Source: Mesonia oceanica (GTDB taxonomy: Bacteria; Bacteroidota; Bacteroidia; Flavobacteriales; Flavobacteriaceae). From it: 64,000 bases of DNA. A program made the position numbers and the translations under genes. Location: NCBI RefSeq assembly GCF_902499555.1, contig NZ_CABVMM010000001.1:248001-312000 (forward strand). Direction: 5' to 3'. A model generated the notes under the pieces. The model ran no database searches, was not told where the DNA came from, and saw only the letters and a list, made by a program, of their open reading frames with translations. This document shows, one piece after another, positions 24,118-33,046 of this stretch. Position 1 is the first letter of the stretch; every line of letters starts with the position of its first letter.

Positions 24118-25668
24118 ATGAAAAATTTATTCCTAGTAATACTTATCGCATTCAGTTCTATTTGCTCAGCGCAAATGTTCAGTCCGCAAACAAAAGAAGT
24201 TACCGAAAAGTTTTTTCCGGATGTTGAGGTAGAAATCAACACGCCGGCTTTTCACAAGAAAAAAGGCTTTACCACCTATAAGGAAATGATGAATTTTCTG
24301 CAACCACTGGTGGATCAACACCCGGAAGAGGTGCAGTTAAAATTTATCGGTAAAAGTCAAAGAGGTTTAGAAATACCGATGCTTACCTTTAACAAAGCAA
24401 GTGATACTTCAGAAAAAGACAAAGTAAGGGTTTGGATACAAGCAGGAATCCACGGAGATGAACCTGCCAGTACTGAAGGTATACTTTACCTTATTCAGCA
24501 ATTATTAACCAATAAAGAATACCAACATTTATTGGATAGATTGGAAATAGGCATTGTCCCGATGGCGAATATTGATGGTTTTAACGATCAAGTGCGGGAT
24601 GCTAAAAATGGCTTGGACTTAAATCGGGACCAGACCAAATTAAATGCCAGCGAAAGTATTTACCTTAAACAAGCCTTTAGTGATTTTAAGGCGGAAGTAG
24701 CTTTAGATTTTCACGAATACCGACCTTTCCGAAGGGATTTTGTACACTACCGCGAATACGGGGTGACCAATCCGTATGATGTGATGTTCCTGTATTCCGG
24801 AAACTTAAACGTTCCCAAAAACTTACGGGAATTCACCGAAGATACCTTTGTCGCCAATGCGAAATCTTTATTGAAAGAAAATAACTTACGCGCATACAAT
24901 TATTTTTCTACATCCGATTGCGAAGGCTATACATGTTATAATTTAGGTTCGGTAAATGCCCGTTCCAGTGCGACTTCCTATGCGCTGGCCAATACGATTT
25001 CTACCTTAATAGAAGTACGGGGTGTAGGATTAGGGAAGACCTCTTTTAAACGAAGGGTGATGACTACCTTTTTAGTGGCTAAAGCTTACCTCGAAACCGC
25101 TTATAACCATCCAGAAGAGGTGAAAAAGGAGATTGAACAAGCTGTAAATAGTCGCGCTGAGGTAGTGGTGAAATCAAAACGAAAAGTTTCCAGAGAAGAA
25201 ATGAGCTTTATCGATTTAGCAGAAAATAAATTAGTTACCGAAGAAGTGATTTTACGCAATGCCTTAGCATCTTTTCCCACCTTAACACGGGAGCGACCTA
25301 CCGCCTATCTAATTTTACCTACCCAAGAGAAACTTATCAAACGCCTCAAGGTATTGGGCTTAGAGGTCGAGCAACTTTCTTCCCCTAAAACTTTAGAAGT
25401 GGAAAGTTATGAGATTACCGATTATTATCGGGATTCAAACAAATACGAAAAAGTGCACCGGCAAAAAGTTTCTGTAGCAACGCATACGATAACCAAAACT
25501 TTTCCCAAAGGAACCTACGTGGTGTACCTCGACCAGAAAAATGCCGGTTTGGCCATAGAAACCTTAGAGCCGGAAGCCGCAAATAGCTTTTTGTCGTACG
25601 ACGTGATTGCTACCCAAAAAGGAGAAGAGCTTCCTTATTACAGATATTTAACGCCCCAAAAACTCTAA
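24118..25668 (+). CDS. Secreted M14-family zinc carboxypeptidase
   Basis: The 516-residue exopeptidase carries a signal peptide ending SICSAQ. I chose ATG 24118 because an upstream in-frame start overlaps the porin and would put hydrophilic residues before the signal peptide. The M14 residues are present: zinc motif HGDE (GIHGDEPASTEG), substrate-binding NR in DLNRDQ, third zinc ligand His in ALDFHEYRPF, and catalytic Glu in LIEVRGVG. About 150 C-terminal residues form an extra domain. It likely works in the periplasm or outside, trimming C-terminal residues from peptides that the operon's porins and DcuC-type transporter handle. Specificity is unknown; acidic residues are suggested by context. 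Confidence 0.88.
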   Translation: MKNLFLVILIAFSSICSAQMFSPQTKEVTEKFFPDVEVEINTPAFHKKKGFTTYKEMMNFLQPLVDQHPEEVQLKFIGKSQRGLEIPMLTFNKASDTSEKDKVRVWIQAGIHGDEPASTEGILYLIQQLLTNKEYQHLLDRLEIGIVPMANIDGFNDQVRDAKNGLDLNRDQTKLNASESIYLKQAFSDFKAEVALDFHEYRPFRRDFVHYREYGVTNPYDVMFLYSGNLNVPKNLREFTEDTFVANAKSLLKENNLRAYNYFSTSDCEGYTCYNLGSVNARSSATSYALANTISTLIEVRGVGLGKTSFKRRVMTTFLVAKAYLETAYNHPEEVKKEIEQAVNSRAEVVVKSKRKVSREEMSFIDLAENKLVTEEVILRNALASFPTLTRERPTAYLILPTQEKLIKRLKVLGLEVEQLSSPKTLEVESYEITDYYRDSNKYEKVHRQKVSVATHTITKTFPKGTYVVYLDQKNAGLAIETLEPEAANSFLSYDVIATQKGEELPYYRYLTPQKL

Positions 25669-25684
25669 CTAGAATACTTTCATC

Positions 25685-26908
25685 ATGAAAACAACGATAA
25701 CATACCTCTTATTTTTCTTTACCATTGGAATTATGGCACAAGAAAACGATAGTATTATAAACTCCAACACCGCCGATTTTGAACTGGGAAAAGGTTTACA
25801 GTTTAATTTCGAAAACAATAATTATCAATTTAAAATTGGTGGGTTTATTCAACCTTCTTATTCCTATCAAAAAACGGAAGGTATAGATGGCGATAGTCAA
25901 TTTAATGCCAAACGGACTTATTTTAATATCGGAGGAAAGGCTTTAAAAGAAAAAGTAAGCTTTTTTATACAAACCAATTTTAGTCTTTCAGATCCTTTGT
26001 TAGATGCTTGGGTGGCTTATCATCCTACGGAGAATATCCACCTGACGGTAGGACAACAACGAACTTTTACCAATAACCGGGAAATGACCTTTGATGAAGA
26101 TAAATTTCAGTTCACTACCCGAAGTTTGTTGAGTACTGAATTAAGTAATACCGGACGTGAATTTGGAGTGTTTGTCGATGGTGAATTTTTGTTAGGATCT
26201 GTAGGTTTGCATCCGCAAATTGCAGTGACTTCCGGCGATGGAAGAAACTCCTTTGGTGCCGATTCACGGGATACCGATAGGGGCGGACTCAAATATGGTG
26301 GCCGATTAGATGTGTATCCTTTAGGCTATTTTAAAAAGGGAAATGCTAAGCTTACCGCAGATTTGCTGCATGAAGAACATTTAAAAATGGTGATTGGCGG
26401 TGCCGCCAGTTACAATGATGGGACCAGTAATGCCGTAGGAGAAGGTCATAACGATTTTGTGATTTATGAAGAAAACGGAAAACCCCAATTACCGGATTAC
26501 CGTAAGCTGTATGCAGATGTACTTTTAAAGTACCAAGGTTTCTCTTTTTTAGCAGAGTACGCCAATGCTTCGGCAACCGGGTTGGAAGAAACCTTTGTTA
26601 ATGAAGCAGGGACCGTTGCCTTACAACCACAACAAATTAGTAGCTATTTGGCTTTGGGAGATGCTTATAACTTACAAGCAGGTTATGTCACATTATCCGG
26701 TTTAGCTTTCGATCTTCGCTATACAAGTATAAGTCCAGAATTTGAAGATTATGCGGGCTCGGTCTTAACCGATAAAAAAGCCTATACCTTTGGGTTTACG
26801 AAATATTTTAAAGGCAATGATTTAAAAGTACAAACTGCTTTTTCTTCCATCGAGCAAAATGAGGTGAATACTTTTCGAGCAGAATTAGTGTTACAGGTGG
26901 TTTTTTAA
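25685..26908 (+). CDS. OprP/OprO-like outer-membrane porin, second copy
   Basis: The 407-residue protein has a signal peptide ending IMAQ and a porin O/P-type barrel (GGFIQPSYSYQ, then VGQQRTFTNNREMTFDEDK). It shares with the first porin of the operon the RDTDRGGLKYGGRLDVYPLG stretch, an indication of old duplication and divergence. It is the last gene of the operon, 16 bases after the M14 gene. Two porins flanking a secreted peptidase suggest different peptide sizes or products being passed across the outer membrane; this is inference. Confidence 0.82.
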   Translation: MKTTITYLLFFFTIGIMAQENDSIINSNTADFELGKGLQFNFENNNYQFKIGGFIQPSYSYQKTEGIDGDSQFNAKRTYFNIGGKALKEKVSFFIQTNFSLSDPLLDAWVAYHPTENIHLTVGQQRTFTNNREMTFDEDKFQFTTRSLLSTELSNTGREFGVFVDGEFLLGSVGLHPQIAVTSGDGRNSFGADSRDTDRGGLKYGGRLDVYPLGYFKKGNAKLTADLLHEEHLKMVIGGAASYNDGTSNAVGEGHNDFVIYEENGKPQLPDYRKLYADVLLKYQGFSFLAEYANASATGLEETFVNEAGTVALQPQQISSYLALGDAYNLQAGYVTLSGLAFDLRYTSISPEFEDYAGSVLTDKKAYTFGFTKYFKGNDLKVQTAFSSIEQNEVNTFRAELVLQVVF

Positions 26909-26965
26909 AAAATAATTAGTATTATCGAGCTTACATTTGTTCCGTTAATAGAATACGTTGATGAA

Positions 26966-27015
26966 TGTCAGTTCGAGCCTTTCGATAAAGCTCAAGACAA
27001 GCTTAGTCGAGAACT
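26966..27015 (+). repeat. Dispersed intergenic repeat, copy B
   Basis: TGTCAGTTCGAGC at the left and GCTTAGTCGAGAACT at the right flank a 22-base middle. It is the same family as the element at 408-432, with an extended centre. It lies in the 229-base gap between the peptide operon and the broken SLC13 gene; no other feature was seen there. Confidence 0.5.
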
Positions 27016-27137
27016 TATTAAAATCTAGAATACTAATTGGCCATACTAGATGAGAGTCCATGTCAAGCCTTCCTGTGGTAGAATAGGTAAGGAATGAAGC
27101 AGATCGAAAGAATTACAAATTGTATTTTTACAAAGCT

Positions 27138-28612
27138 ATGTTCAATAACCTAAAAGAAAAGAGCGGCCTCCTAGCAACAGTCTTAGGACCTCTTGTGTTT
27201 ATCATCATACAATCTACGAATGCACCTGAAGGTTTAAGTCCTGAGGGCTTTAACTTGTTAGGCATAACCCTTTGGATGGCGATCTGGTGGGTTTTTGAAG
27301 CTGTGCCCATCGCGGTAACGGCTTTGTTGCCCGTGATTTTATTTCCTTTATTTGGGATTTTACCTATTCAGGAAGCCACTGAACAATACGGACATAAATA
27401 TGTGTTTTTATATATGGGTGGTTTTATTTTGGCCATCGCTATTGAACGCTGGAATTTACACCGAAGAATCGCCTTACAGATCATTAAAGCCATTGGTTCT
27501 AAAGCTTCCTACCTCATTTTAGGCTTTATGGTGGCGACGGCTTTCCTTTCTATGTGGATTTCCAATACCGCAACGACGGTGATGATGTTACCCATTGCAA
27601 TTGCCATTACCAATCAGATTAAACAAAATTCAGCTGAAAATAAGAGCACTTCCTATTTCTCTAAAGCTTTGATGTTGGGGATTGCCTATAGTGCTTCTAT
27701 TGGGGGAATAGCCACCTTAATAGGAACACCACCTAACTTAGTCTTGGCGGGAGTTTTAGAAAATACCTATGGGGTGAAAATCAGTTTTTTTGATTGGATG
27801 AAATTTGCCTTGCCCGTATCGGTCATTTTATTGATGATTTGTTGGAAATACCTCACCTCTTTTGCTTTTAAGCTGAAAGACTTAAAGTTTATCAATAGCA
27901 AGGAACAGATCAATGGAATGCTAAAGGAAATCGGAAAGATTTCTTATGAAGAAAAAGCGGTAGGACTTATTTTCTTACTGGCTGCACTAGGTTGGATTTT
28001 TAGGTCCTTGCTGGAAAAAGTAATTCCGGGACTGGACGATACCATTATCGCTATTGGAGCCGCTATTTTACTTTTTCTTATCCCCACCAAAAAACGGAAC
28101 CGAAAACTATTGACTTGGGACGAAGCTGTAAAAATACCTTGGGGCATTATTATCTTATTTGGCGGAGGAATGGCGTTGGCCGAAGGATTTACGTCTACCG
28201 GATTGGCCAATTGGATTGCCGGGAAAATTACCTTGTTTGAAGGCGTTTCCCTCATCGTATTGATTCTAGTGCTTTCGGCCATGGTCAACTTTTTAACCGA
28301 AGTCACTTCCAACTTGGCTACCACCGCGATGCTATTGCCCATTTTGGCACCCGTTGCTTTGAGTTTTAATGTACATCCGTAATGATTATGGTTGCCGTGA
28401 CCTTATCGGCTTCTTGTGCGTTTATGTTACCCGTGGCGACGCCTCCCAATGCGATTGTATTTGGCTCCGGCTATTTACGAATTCCCGATATGGTGAAAAA
28501 AGGTTTTTTGATGAATATTATTTCCATCCTTTTGATCACACTGGTGATTTATTATTACCTACCCATCGCACTACAACTCGATACCGTGGAATTCCCGGAG
28601 TTTTTGAGGTGA
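27138..28612 (+). pseudogene. SLC13/DASS sodium:dicarboxylate-sulfate symporter, frameshifted
   Basis: The first 415 codons from the ATG at 27138 encode a SLC13-type carrier with many helices and the conserved SNTATTVMMLPIA and IGGIATLIGTPPNLVL motifs. They end at a TAA at 28380-28382 after SFNVHP. The frame one base over continues from ATG 28382 with MIMVAVTLSASCAFMLPVAT and the family's PPNAIVFGSGYL signature to FPEFLR at 28612. Adding one T at the junction (CCG-TTA-ATG) restores HPLMIMVA. The gene is therefore broken by a single-base loss, late in the protein, or this is a sequencing error. A start at the upstream TTG (27120) is less likely. It may have served the adjoining peptide operon by moving C4 acids. 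Confidence 0.85.
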
Positions 28613-28646
28613 GATTGTGGTGAAGGTTTTTTAAATAAAATTGAGT

Positions 28647-30749
28647 TTATGTGTTTTTTATTTTTATTCCGTCAAAGAAATAGTCCAAAATATACTTATC
28701 AAAATTGTCTAAATTTTTAGTCCGTTCAATTGTTGTTTCTTTCCCAATCTCATTTAATTGAGCTATAGCACTATGAATTGTTAATTCACTGTCAAAGAAA
28801 TTCATTACTTCTGATTCGTGTAATTTCTTCGAAATCATACGTGGTAAACCATATTCCTCAAGTTGGAAGACAACTTTTGGAAGAAATGCTTGAGAACACA
28901 AAGTCATAAACCTTGTAATGTCATAACTTTTACTCTTTAAAATCCTTTTTTGTAATGAGTTCAAATCTTGAAGTAATGCTGAAAATTTATAAGTTATGTT
29001 TCTCTCCAATTTAAAGAAATCATCAATTCCGACATCATAATCTTCAAGTTCCTTTAGTAGCTCCGGAATTGATTTTCTCCAATTGTAAGCAATGATTTTT
29101 ATGAACTCAACAAAGGTTTTGTGGCCTGTATCCCAATTTCCTGGTTGTAGCTTTATAATTTTATATAGTAACCTATCCCAATTTTCAGGTTTGAATTCAT
29201 TTAAGTAATATAAACCATTCCATTCGTCAGGATTTTTAGTTAAGTCAATTGCAATAGTCTTTATCAAATCAGAGTTACTTGACTGAAACACAGATTCAGA
29301 TTTTAATTCTTCATAGACTTGAACGCCAATTAGTTCAGACATTTCCTCATTGTAAAGTTTTAGTTTTGCAACCTGTTCTTTGGTTAAAAGACCTTCATAC
29401 TTGGGCTCATCTAAATCTCCTAAAATTTCGTCTGGAAAAGGTATGTCTAATTGAGTTTGTCCTTCTTCTGGTGGTTGTTCCAAAATGTAAATTTTACCAA
29501 TAAAGTGTTTAAACATTCTGCCACCTCTACCAATTATGTTTTTATATGTGAAATCGTCTAATTTGGCAATACCTTTTCTGTTTCTCCAAATTATTACGTT
29601 TTCAGCAGATGTATTTACACCTTCAATTATTGAAGAAGTAGAGATTAAATTTCTAATTCCATTTTCTTCCTCAAATAGCTTTACTTGAATTTGGCTTAAT
29701 GAACGGTGCAACCTTCCATTGTGTACACCAATTTCACGGCTAATTAATTTTGTCAAACTCCAATTGACATCATAATTTTTAGATAGCCAATCTGAAAACA
29801 TTTCAAGAAGTTCATTTTCTACAGGTTCGTATGTGTCAAGAAATAAGTTAGTTAAGCTGTCAATGTTGGAATATGTTCCTGCATAAATTAATGACTTGCC
29901 TTTGTTGTTAGATAAAATTTCTAACAGCTTACCACTCTTTTCTTCATTGTTGTTTATCTGATTATAGAGTTCGTGTTTTTCTAAATAGACTGTATTAAAA
30001 TCAAGTCTTATAAACTCCATATCTTCTGTGAATGGATTGCTGTCTAAAGAGGTGATGTTTGGTGCTAAATAATATTTTTGGTTAGATTTTGCCCCAAGCT
30101 TTATCATTGCTCTTATTAAACTTGGTGAACGTTCTTTGTCAAATTTACTACTGGCTTTATAAAATTCATCAACTATCATAATGTCGAAGGATTCAATGAT
30201 ATTGATATAATTCATAGCCCTTTCTTGAGGAAATATGAAAATGTTTTTGTCTGATAACTCTACGTCAGAAGTTGTTATGATTTTGTATTCGTGTGCAAAT
30301 TTTTTATAAAGTCTTCTTCTTGTTTCGTCTGTTAATGCTAATGTTGGTACAATTATTAAAACATTATTTGGTTTTTTGATTTTAATATAGGCATCAATTA
30401 CAAAGCTTTTTCCGAAACTGGTTGGTGCACTAACTGCAATGTTTTTTCCTTCTAAAAGCCTTTTAAGTAAGAATGACTGCTCCCGATGAAGAGTTAATGG
30501 TTTTTCTTCGCCAACATCTACTTTAAATGCGTTATAAATAAATCGTTCTTCCCAATTTGATGTCTCTGGTTCTAAATATGGAAAAAGACCAGTTTCTCTT
30601 ATTAAATGATTTACTAATGGATTATATGCTAAATCATTATTGCTATGGTAATCCAACAACTTAATAAGTTCTTGTCTGGCTTCATTTTCTTGATTAGAAA
30701 TAAGAAGTCCGTTTATTATATGGCATTGGTTAAAAACTTGTTCTTGCAT
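28647..30749 (-). CDS. hamB: Hachiman defence helicase HamB
   Basis: The 700-residue superfamily 2 helicase has the Walker A motif APTSFGKS (about 108-115), a DEAD-type motif II reading VDEFYK (Asp194-Glu195) and motif VI GRGGRM. About 85 residues precede the helicase core and a helical region of about 230 residues follows, as in HamB. It starts 2 bases after hamA, the order known for Hachiman (hamA then hamB). In that system HamB guards DNA and, upon sensing phage-associated DNA, frees the HamA nuclease. All motifs look intact. It lies at the edge of an accessory region, right after the broken SLC13 gene. Confidence 0.88.
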   Translation of the reverse strand: MQEQVFNQCHIINGLLISNQENEARQELIKLLDYHSNNDLAYNPLVNHLIRETGLFPYLEPETSNWEERFIYNAFKVDVGEEKPLTLHREQSFLLKRLLEGKNIAVSAPTSFGKSFVIDAYIKIKKPNNVLIIVPTLALTDETRRRLYKKFAHEYKIITTSDVELSDKNIFIFPQERAMNYINIIESFDIMIVDEFYKASSKFDKERSPSLIRAMIKLGAKSNQKYYLAPNITSLDSNPFTEDMEFIRLDFNTVYLEKHELYNQINNNEEKSGKLLEILSNNKGKSLIYAGTYSNIDSLTNLFLDTYEPVENELLEMFSDWLSKNYDVNWSLTKLISREIGVHNGRLHRSLSQIQVKLFEEENGIRNLISTSSIIEGVNTSAENVIIWRNRKGIAKLDDFTYKNIIGRGGRMFKHFIGKIYILEQPPEEGQTQLDIPFPDEILGDLDEPKYEGLLTKEQVAKLKLYNEEMSELIGVQVYEELKSESVFQSSNSDLIKTIAIDLTKNPDEWNGLYYLNEFKPENWDRLLYKIIKLQPGNWDTGHKTFVEFIKIIAYNWRKSIPELLKELEDYDVGIDDFFKLERNITYKFSALLQDLNSLQKRILKSKSYDITRFMTLCSQAFLPKVVFQLEEYGLPRMISKKLHESEVMNFFDSELTIHSAIAQLNEIGKETTIERTKNLDNFDKYILDYFFDGIKIKNT

Positions 30750-30751
30750 AT

Positions 30752-31672
30752 CTAATCTCTATAAGCTTTTGCTATTTGAATGAATTTATTCACGATTTTT
30801 TCCTTTTCTGCTACAGGGAATAGGATTATATGAAAATTGATTTTTTCATATAAATGCACGTCAGTGCATTTATTGATTTGTTTTTTGAAATATTGTGTTG
30901 CTCTATCTTTGTGATAGTCAATTACTGTTTGTTTATATTCATCTGTTAAATCCGTACCTGACTTTGTATGTTCACACTCATACAATAGCAAAATCGGAAT
31001 ATTTAAAATTGGTTTTATTTTATCTATTGATTCAGTTTGCGAAAGACTTGCTTTTATCTTCGTTCTTAAATCATCCGAGATTTCTTCTAAATCGTTGATG
31101 TCACTCAAATTAGTTATAATGCTATTTTCTTTTTTGATTTTCTCTAAACTAATTGAGTCTTTTACGGAAGCGACAATTGTGTCTAATCTAGCGTTTTCAA
31201 TACTATTGTAAAATTTAGATTCTCCAAACCAAAGTGAAAAAGTATCTTCAGATTCTATGACAATGTGAACACTATCTGAACCTTTAGCTTCATCTCCTGT
31301 GTTTTGCTTATAAAATATTTTCGGCACGATTGGAAGTGCAGAATAGTGGTCTTTCATTATTCCATAAAGCACAATTTCCGCAATTTCACTTCCTCTACCT
31401 ATTGCGTCTACGGATTCCACTAATCGTAGTTTCTTTGCCGATTCAGCGAGTATTGAACCTGCACCATCACTTAATAAAGCTTGTCTTTCACTATGACTTA
31501 AAGCAGTTTCTGTGATATTGTCCCAAACAAATTTTTGAAACTGTTCGTATCTCCATTCTCCGTTTTCAAAGTCGTTTATTATTCCAAGAACTGATTTGTT
31601 GTCAGTCGGACTTAAAGTGCCGTCTAATTTAACGTCATCAAATATGTTATTTATGATAATTTCAAATTTCAT
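30752..31672 (-). CDS. hamA: Hachiman defence effector nuclease HamA (DUF1837)
   Basis: The 306-residue protein belongs to the DUF1837/HamA group, whose C-terminal domain is a PD-(D/E)xK-type nuclease. The likely active site is visible: Glu96 in GRGSEIAEI, Asp133 in KGSDSVHI and the ExK pair Glu151-Ser-Lys153 in WFGESKFY. It is followed 2 bases later by the HamB helicase, the known two-gene arrangement. In characterised Hachiman, HamAB degrades DNA indiscriminately on activation, causing abortive infection or phantom cells. A TTTACGG-AAAA-CCGTAAA inverted repeat about 100 bases upstream may be regulatory. Confidence 0.9.
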   Translation of the reverse strand: MKFEIIINNIFDDVKLDGTLSPTDNKSVLGIINDFENGEWRYEQFQKFVWDNITETALSHSERQALLSDGAGSILAESAKKLRLVESVDAIGRGSEIAEIVLYGIMKDHYSALPIVPKIFYKQNTGDEAKGSDSVHIVIESEDTFSLWFGESKFYNSIENARLDTIVASVKDSISLEKIKKENSIITNLSDINDLEEISDDLRTKIKASLSQTESIDKIKPILNIPILLLYECEHTKSGTDLTDEYKQTVIDYHKDRATQYFKKQINKCTDVHLYEKINFHIILFPVAEKEKIVNKFIQIAKAYRD

Positions 31673-31768
31673 TCTCGGTTTTCTTTAATGAAGTTCAGGT
31701 TTTTGCGTTTATTTAAACTTAAACCTTGATAAGGTGGTTATAAATTTAACATTTATTTTTAAATATAG

Positions 31769-31786
31769 TTTACGGAAAACCGTAAA
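31769..31786. promoter_or_regulatory. Inverted repeat upstream of hamA
   Basis: TTTACGG, AAAA, CCGTAAA is a perfect 7-bp inverted repeat about 100 bases before the hamA start. It could be an operator or a small hairpin; no regulator gene lies beside it. Confidence 0.35.
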
Positions 31787-31865
31787 AATTATGATTTATT
31801 CAATGAAGTATTGTTAATTTTAGTAAAAAAGAGTAGAAGCTAGCAAAAACCGTGAAGAAAATAGT

Positions 31866-31985
31866 TTAGTGATTGTTGGTTAACATTTCTGGCGTAGCCA
31901 CTGTTCTAAAGCCTACATGGTCAGAGCCAGAATCAGGACGCATTCCCATTTTAGCAGAAATATGGAAACTGGCACAATAAGAACA
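31866..31985 (-). pseudogene. 3' fragment of a formylglycine-generating-enzyme-like gene
   Basis: About 39 codons read SYCASFHISAKMGMRPDSGS then DHVGFRTVATPEML, ending TNNH and a TAA. This aligns almost residue for residue with the C-terminus of the intact gene at 36061-37185 (SYCASFRISAKMGMSPDSGS, then DHVGFRTVATPEML). Nothing upstream continues it, so only the tail of a second paralogue remains. The different last residues show it came from a paralogue, not a direct copy. Confidence 0.85.
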
Positions 31986-32469
31986 ACCGCCATCACTGTT
32001 GATAAGCTTAGAAGTGTCTCATTAACTATATTTGCTTTCCTCCCCTCAAACTTAAGGATAGGCCTAGGCAGCCTCAAAGAAACTACGGAGAAACTATGGC
32101 TTTGCTAATTTTTGAGTATACTTTTTTACTTTGACTAAAATCGTACTATTTCTGACAGTTGTTATATCTCTTTATTGATATTTATGAATTAGGTTTGGAT
32201 GGTAAATTACAGCTAATGGTTTGTGTATAGCTTCGTTCTAGAAAATCAACTATGATTTTCCGCCATAACCGAAAGATAACAAATTAGCGTTGAATTCCGG
32301 TAAAAAATTAAATCGCAATGAATTATAGCTGTTGTACTTGTTGTACAAGTTAGTAAAAAGTTTAATTTCATTTACTGCAAGGCAAAAAGAACTATTAGGA
32401 AAGAATAGAAAATTAGGAAGTTTTAATTTCTTATTTAGTTGAGGTCAGCTAAAGTTTGGTAGAAATAGT
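31986..32469. other. AT-rich gap without recognisable genes
   Basis: About 480 bases hold only short reading frames with no family likeness. A small palindrome, ACTTGT-TGT-ACAAGT, is at 32336-32350. The stretch lies between the formylglycine-enzyme fragment and a small membrane protein and looks like decayed accessory DNA. Confidence 0.5.
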
Positions 32470-32805
32470 TTAGTGGGTATTGACAAATATTTCATGAGTA
32501 GAAATGGCTATACAACCTCCATGTTCGGACTCGAGATTTCTTCTTTTAACTGATAACTCATTTTTATACTCCCGTTCAACTCCCATAGATATAAATACTC
32601 CTAGGCTAAAGAAAAAGATCGCAATTAGCAAAATCATGAGTTCTATAAAACCAACTATTATTCGCTCTTTAACAAAATTCCAAATGGCAGAAAACATCAG
32701 TATTACTGCCGAAAGATATATTAAATAGAATCTATCATCCTTATTTTCTAGTATTGAAACTCCTATTGAAAATAAGAAGAAAATCGTAGGGAGCCATCTC
32801 TTCAT
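32470..32805 (-). CDS. Small membrane protein with a formylglycine-enzyme-like tail
   Basis: The 111-residue reading frame has three hydrophobic helices (about 3-20, 26-45, 50-75) and a charged C-terminal part. I do not recognise the membrane region. Its last residues, SEHGGCIAISTHEIFVNTH followed by TAAACTATTTC, line up with the end of the fragment at 31866-31985 (SDHVGFRTVATPEMLTNNH followed by TAAACTATTTTC). This suggests the tail is a worn copy of the same 3' end joined to another gene. Whether the product is made is uncertain. Confidence 0.5.
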   Translation of the reverse strand: MKRWLPTIFFLFSIGVSILENKDDRFYLIYLSAVILMFSAIWNFVKERIIVGFIELMILLIAIFFFSLGVFISMGVEREYKNELSVKRRNLESEHGGCIAISTHEIFVNTH

Positions 32806-33046
32806 ACCATTAACTATACGTTACTAAAAAATTGAATTCAATAGAACTTCAAGGTTTCCTTTTGAAAGTTCATTTAAAACACTGTTAGGTTAAGGCAACT
32901 CAAAACCTCAAGAAATGAATAGTGCTAAAAACATTTCGTGTTTTGTTATGTAGGGTTTGTGCGACCAGTTATTTTTAGATTTTAAAGTTAATCATATCTG
33001 TATGTTGAATTGTTGAGAATCCATTTTTTTTTATTAATTAGTAATG

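Noticed and set aside
28382..28612. Separate small membrane protein translationally coupled to the symporter
   Set aside because: It contains the conserved C-terminal signature of the SLC13 family and joins the upstream frame exactly after one inserted base, so it is part of the same gene.
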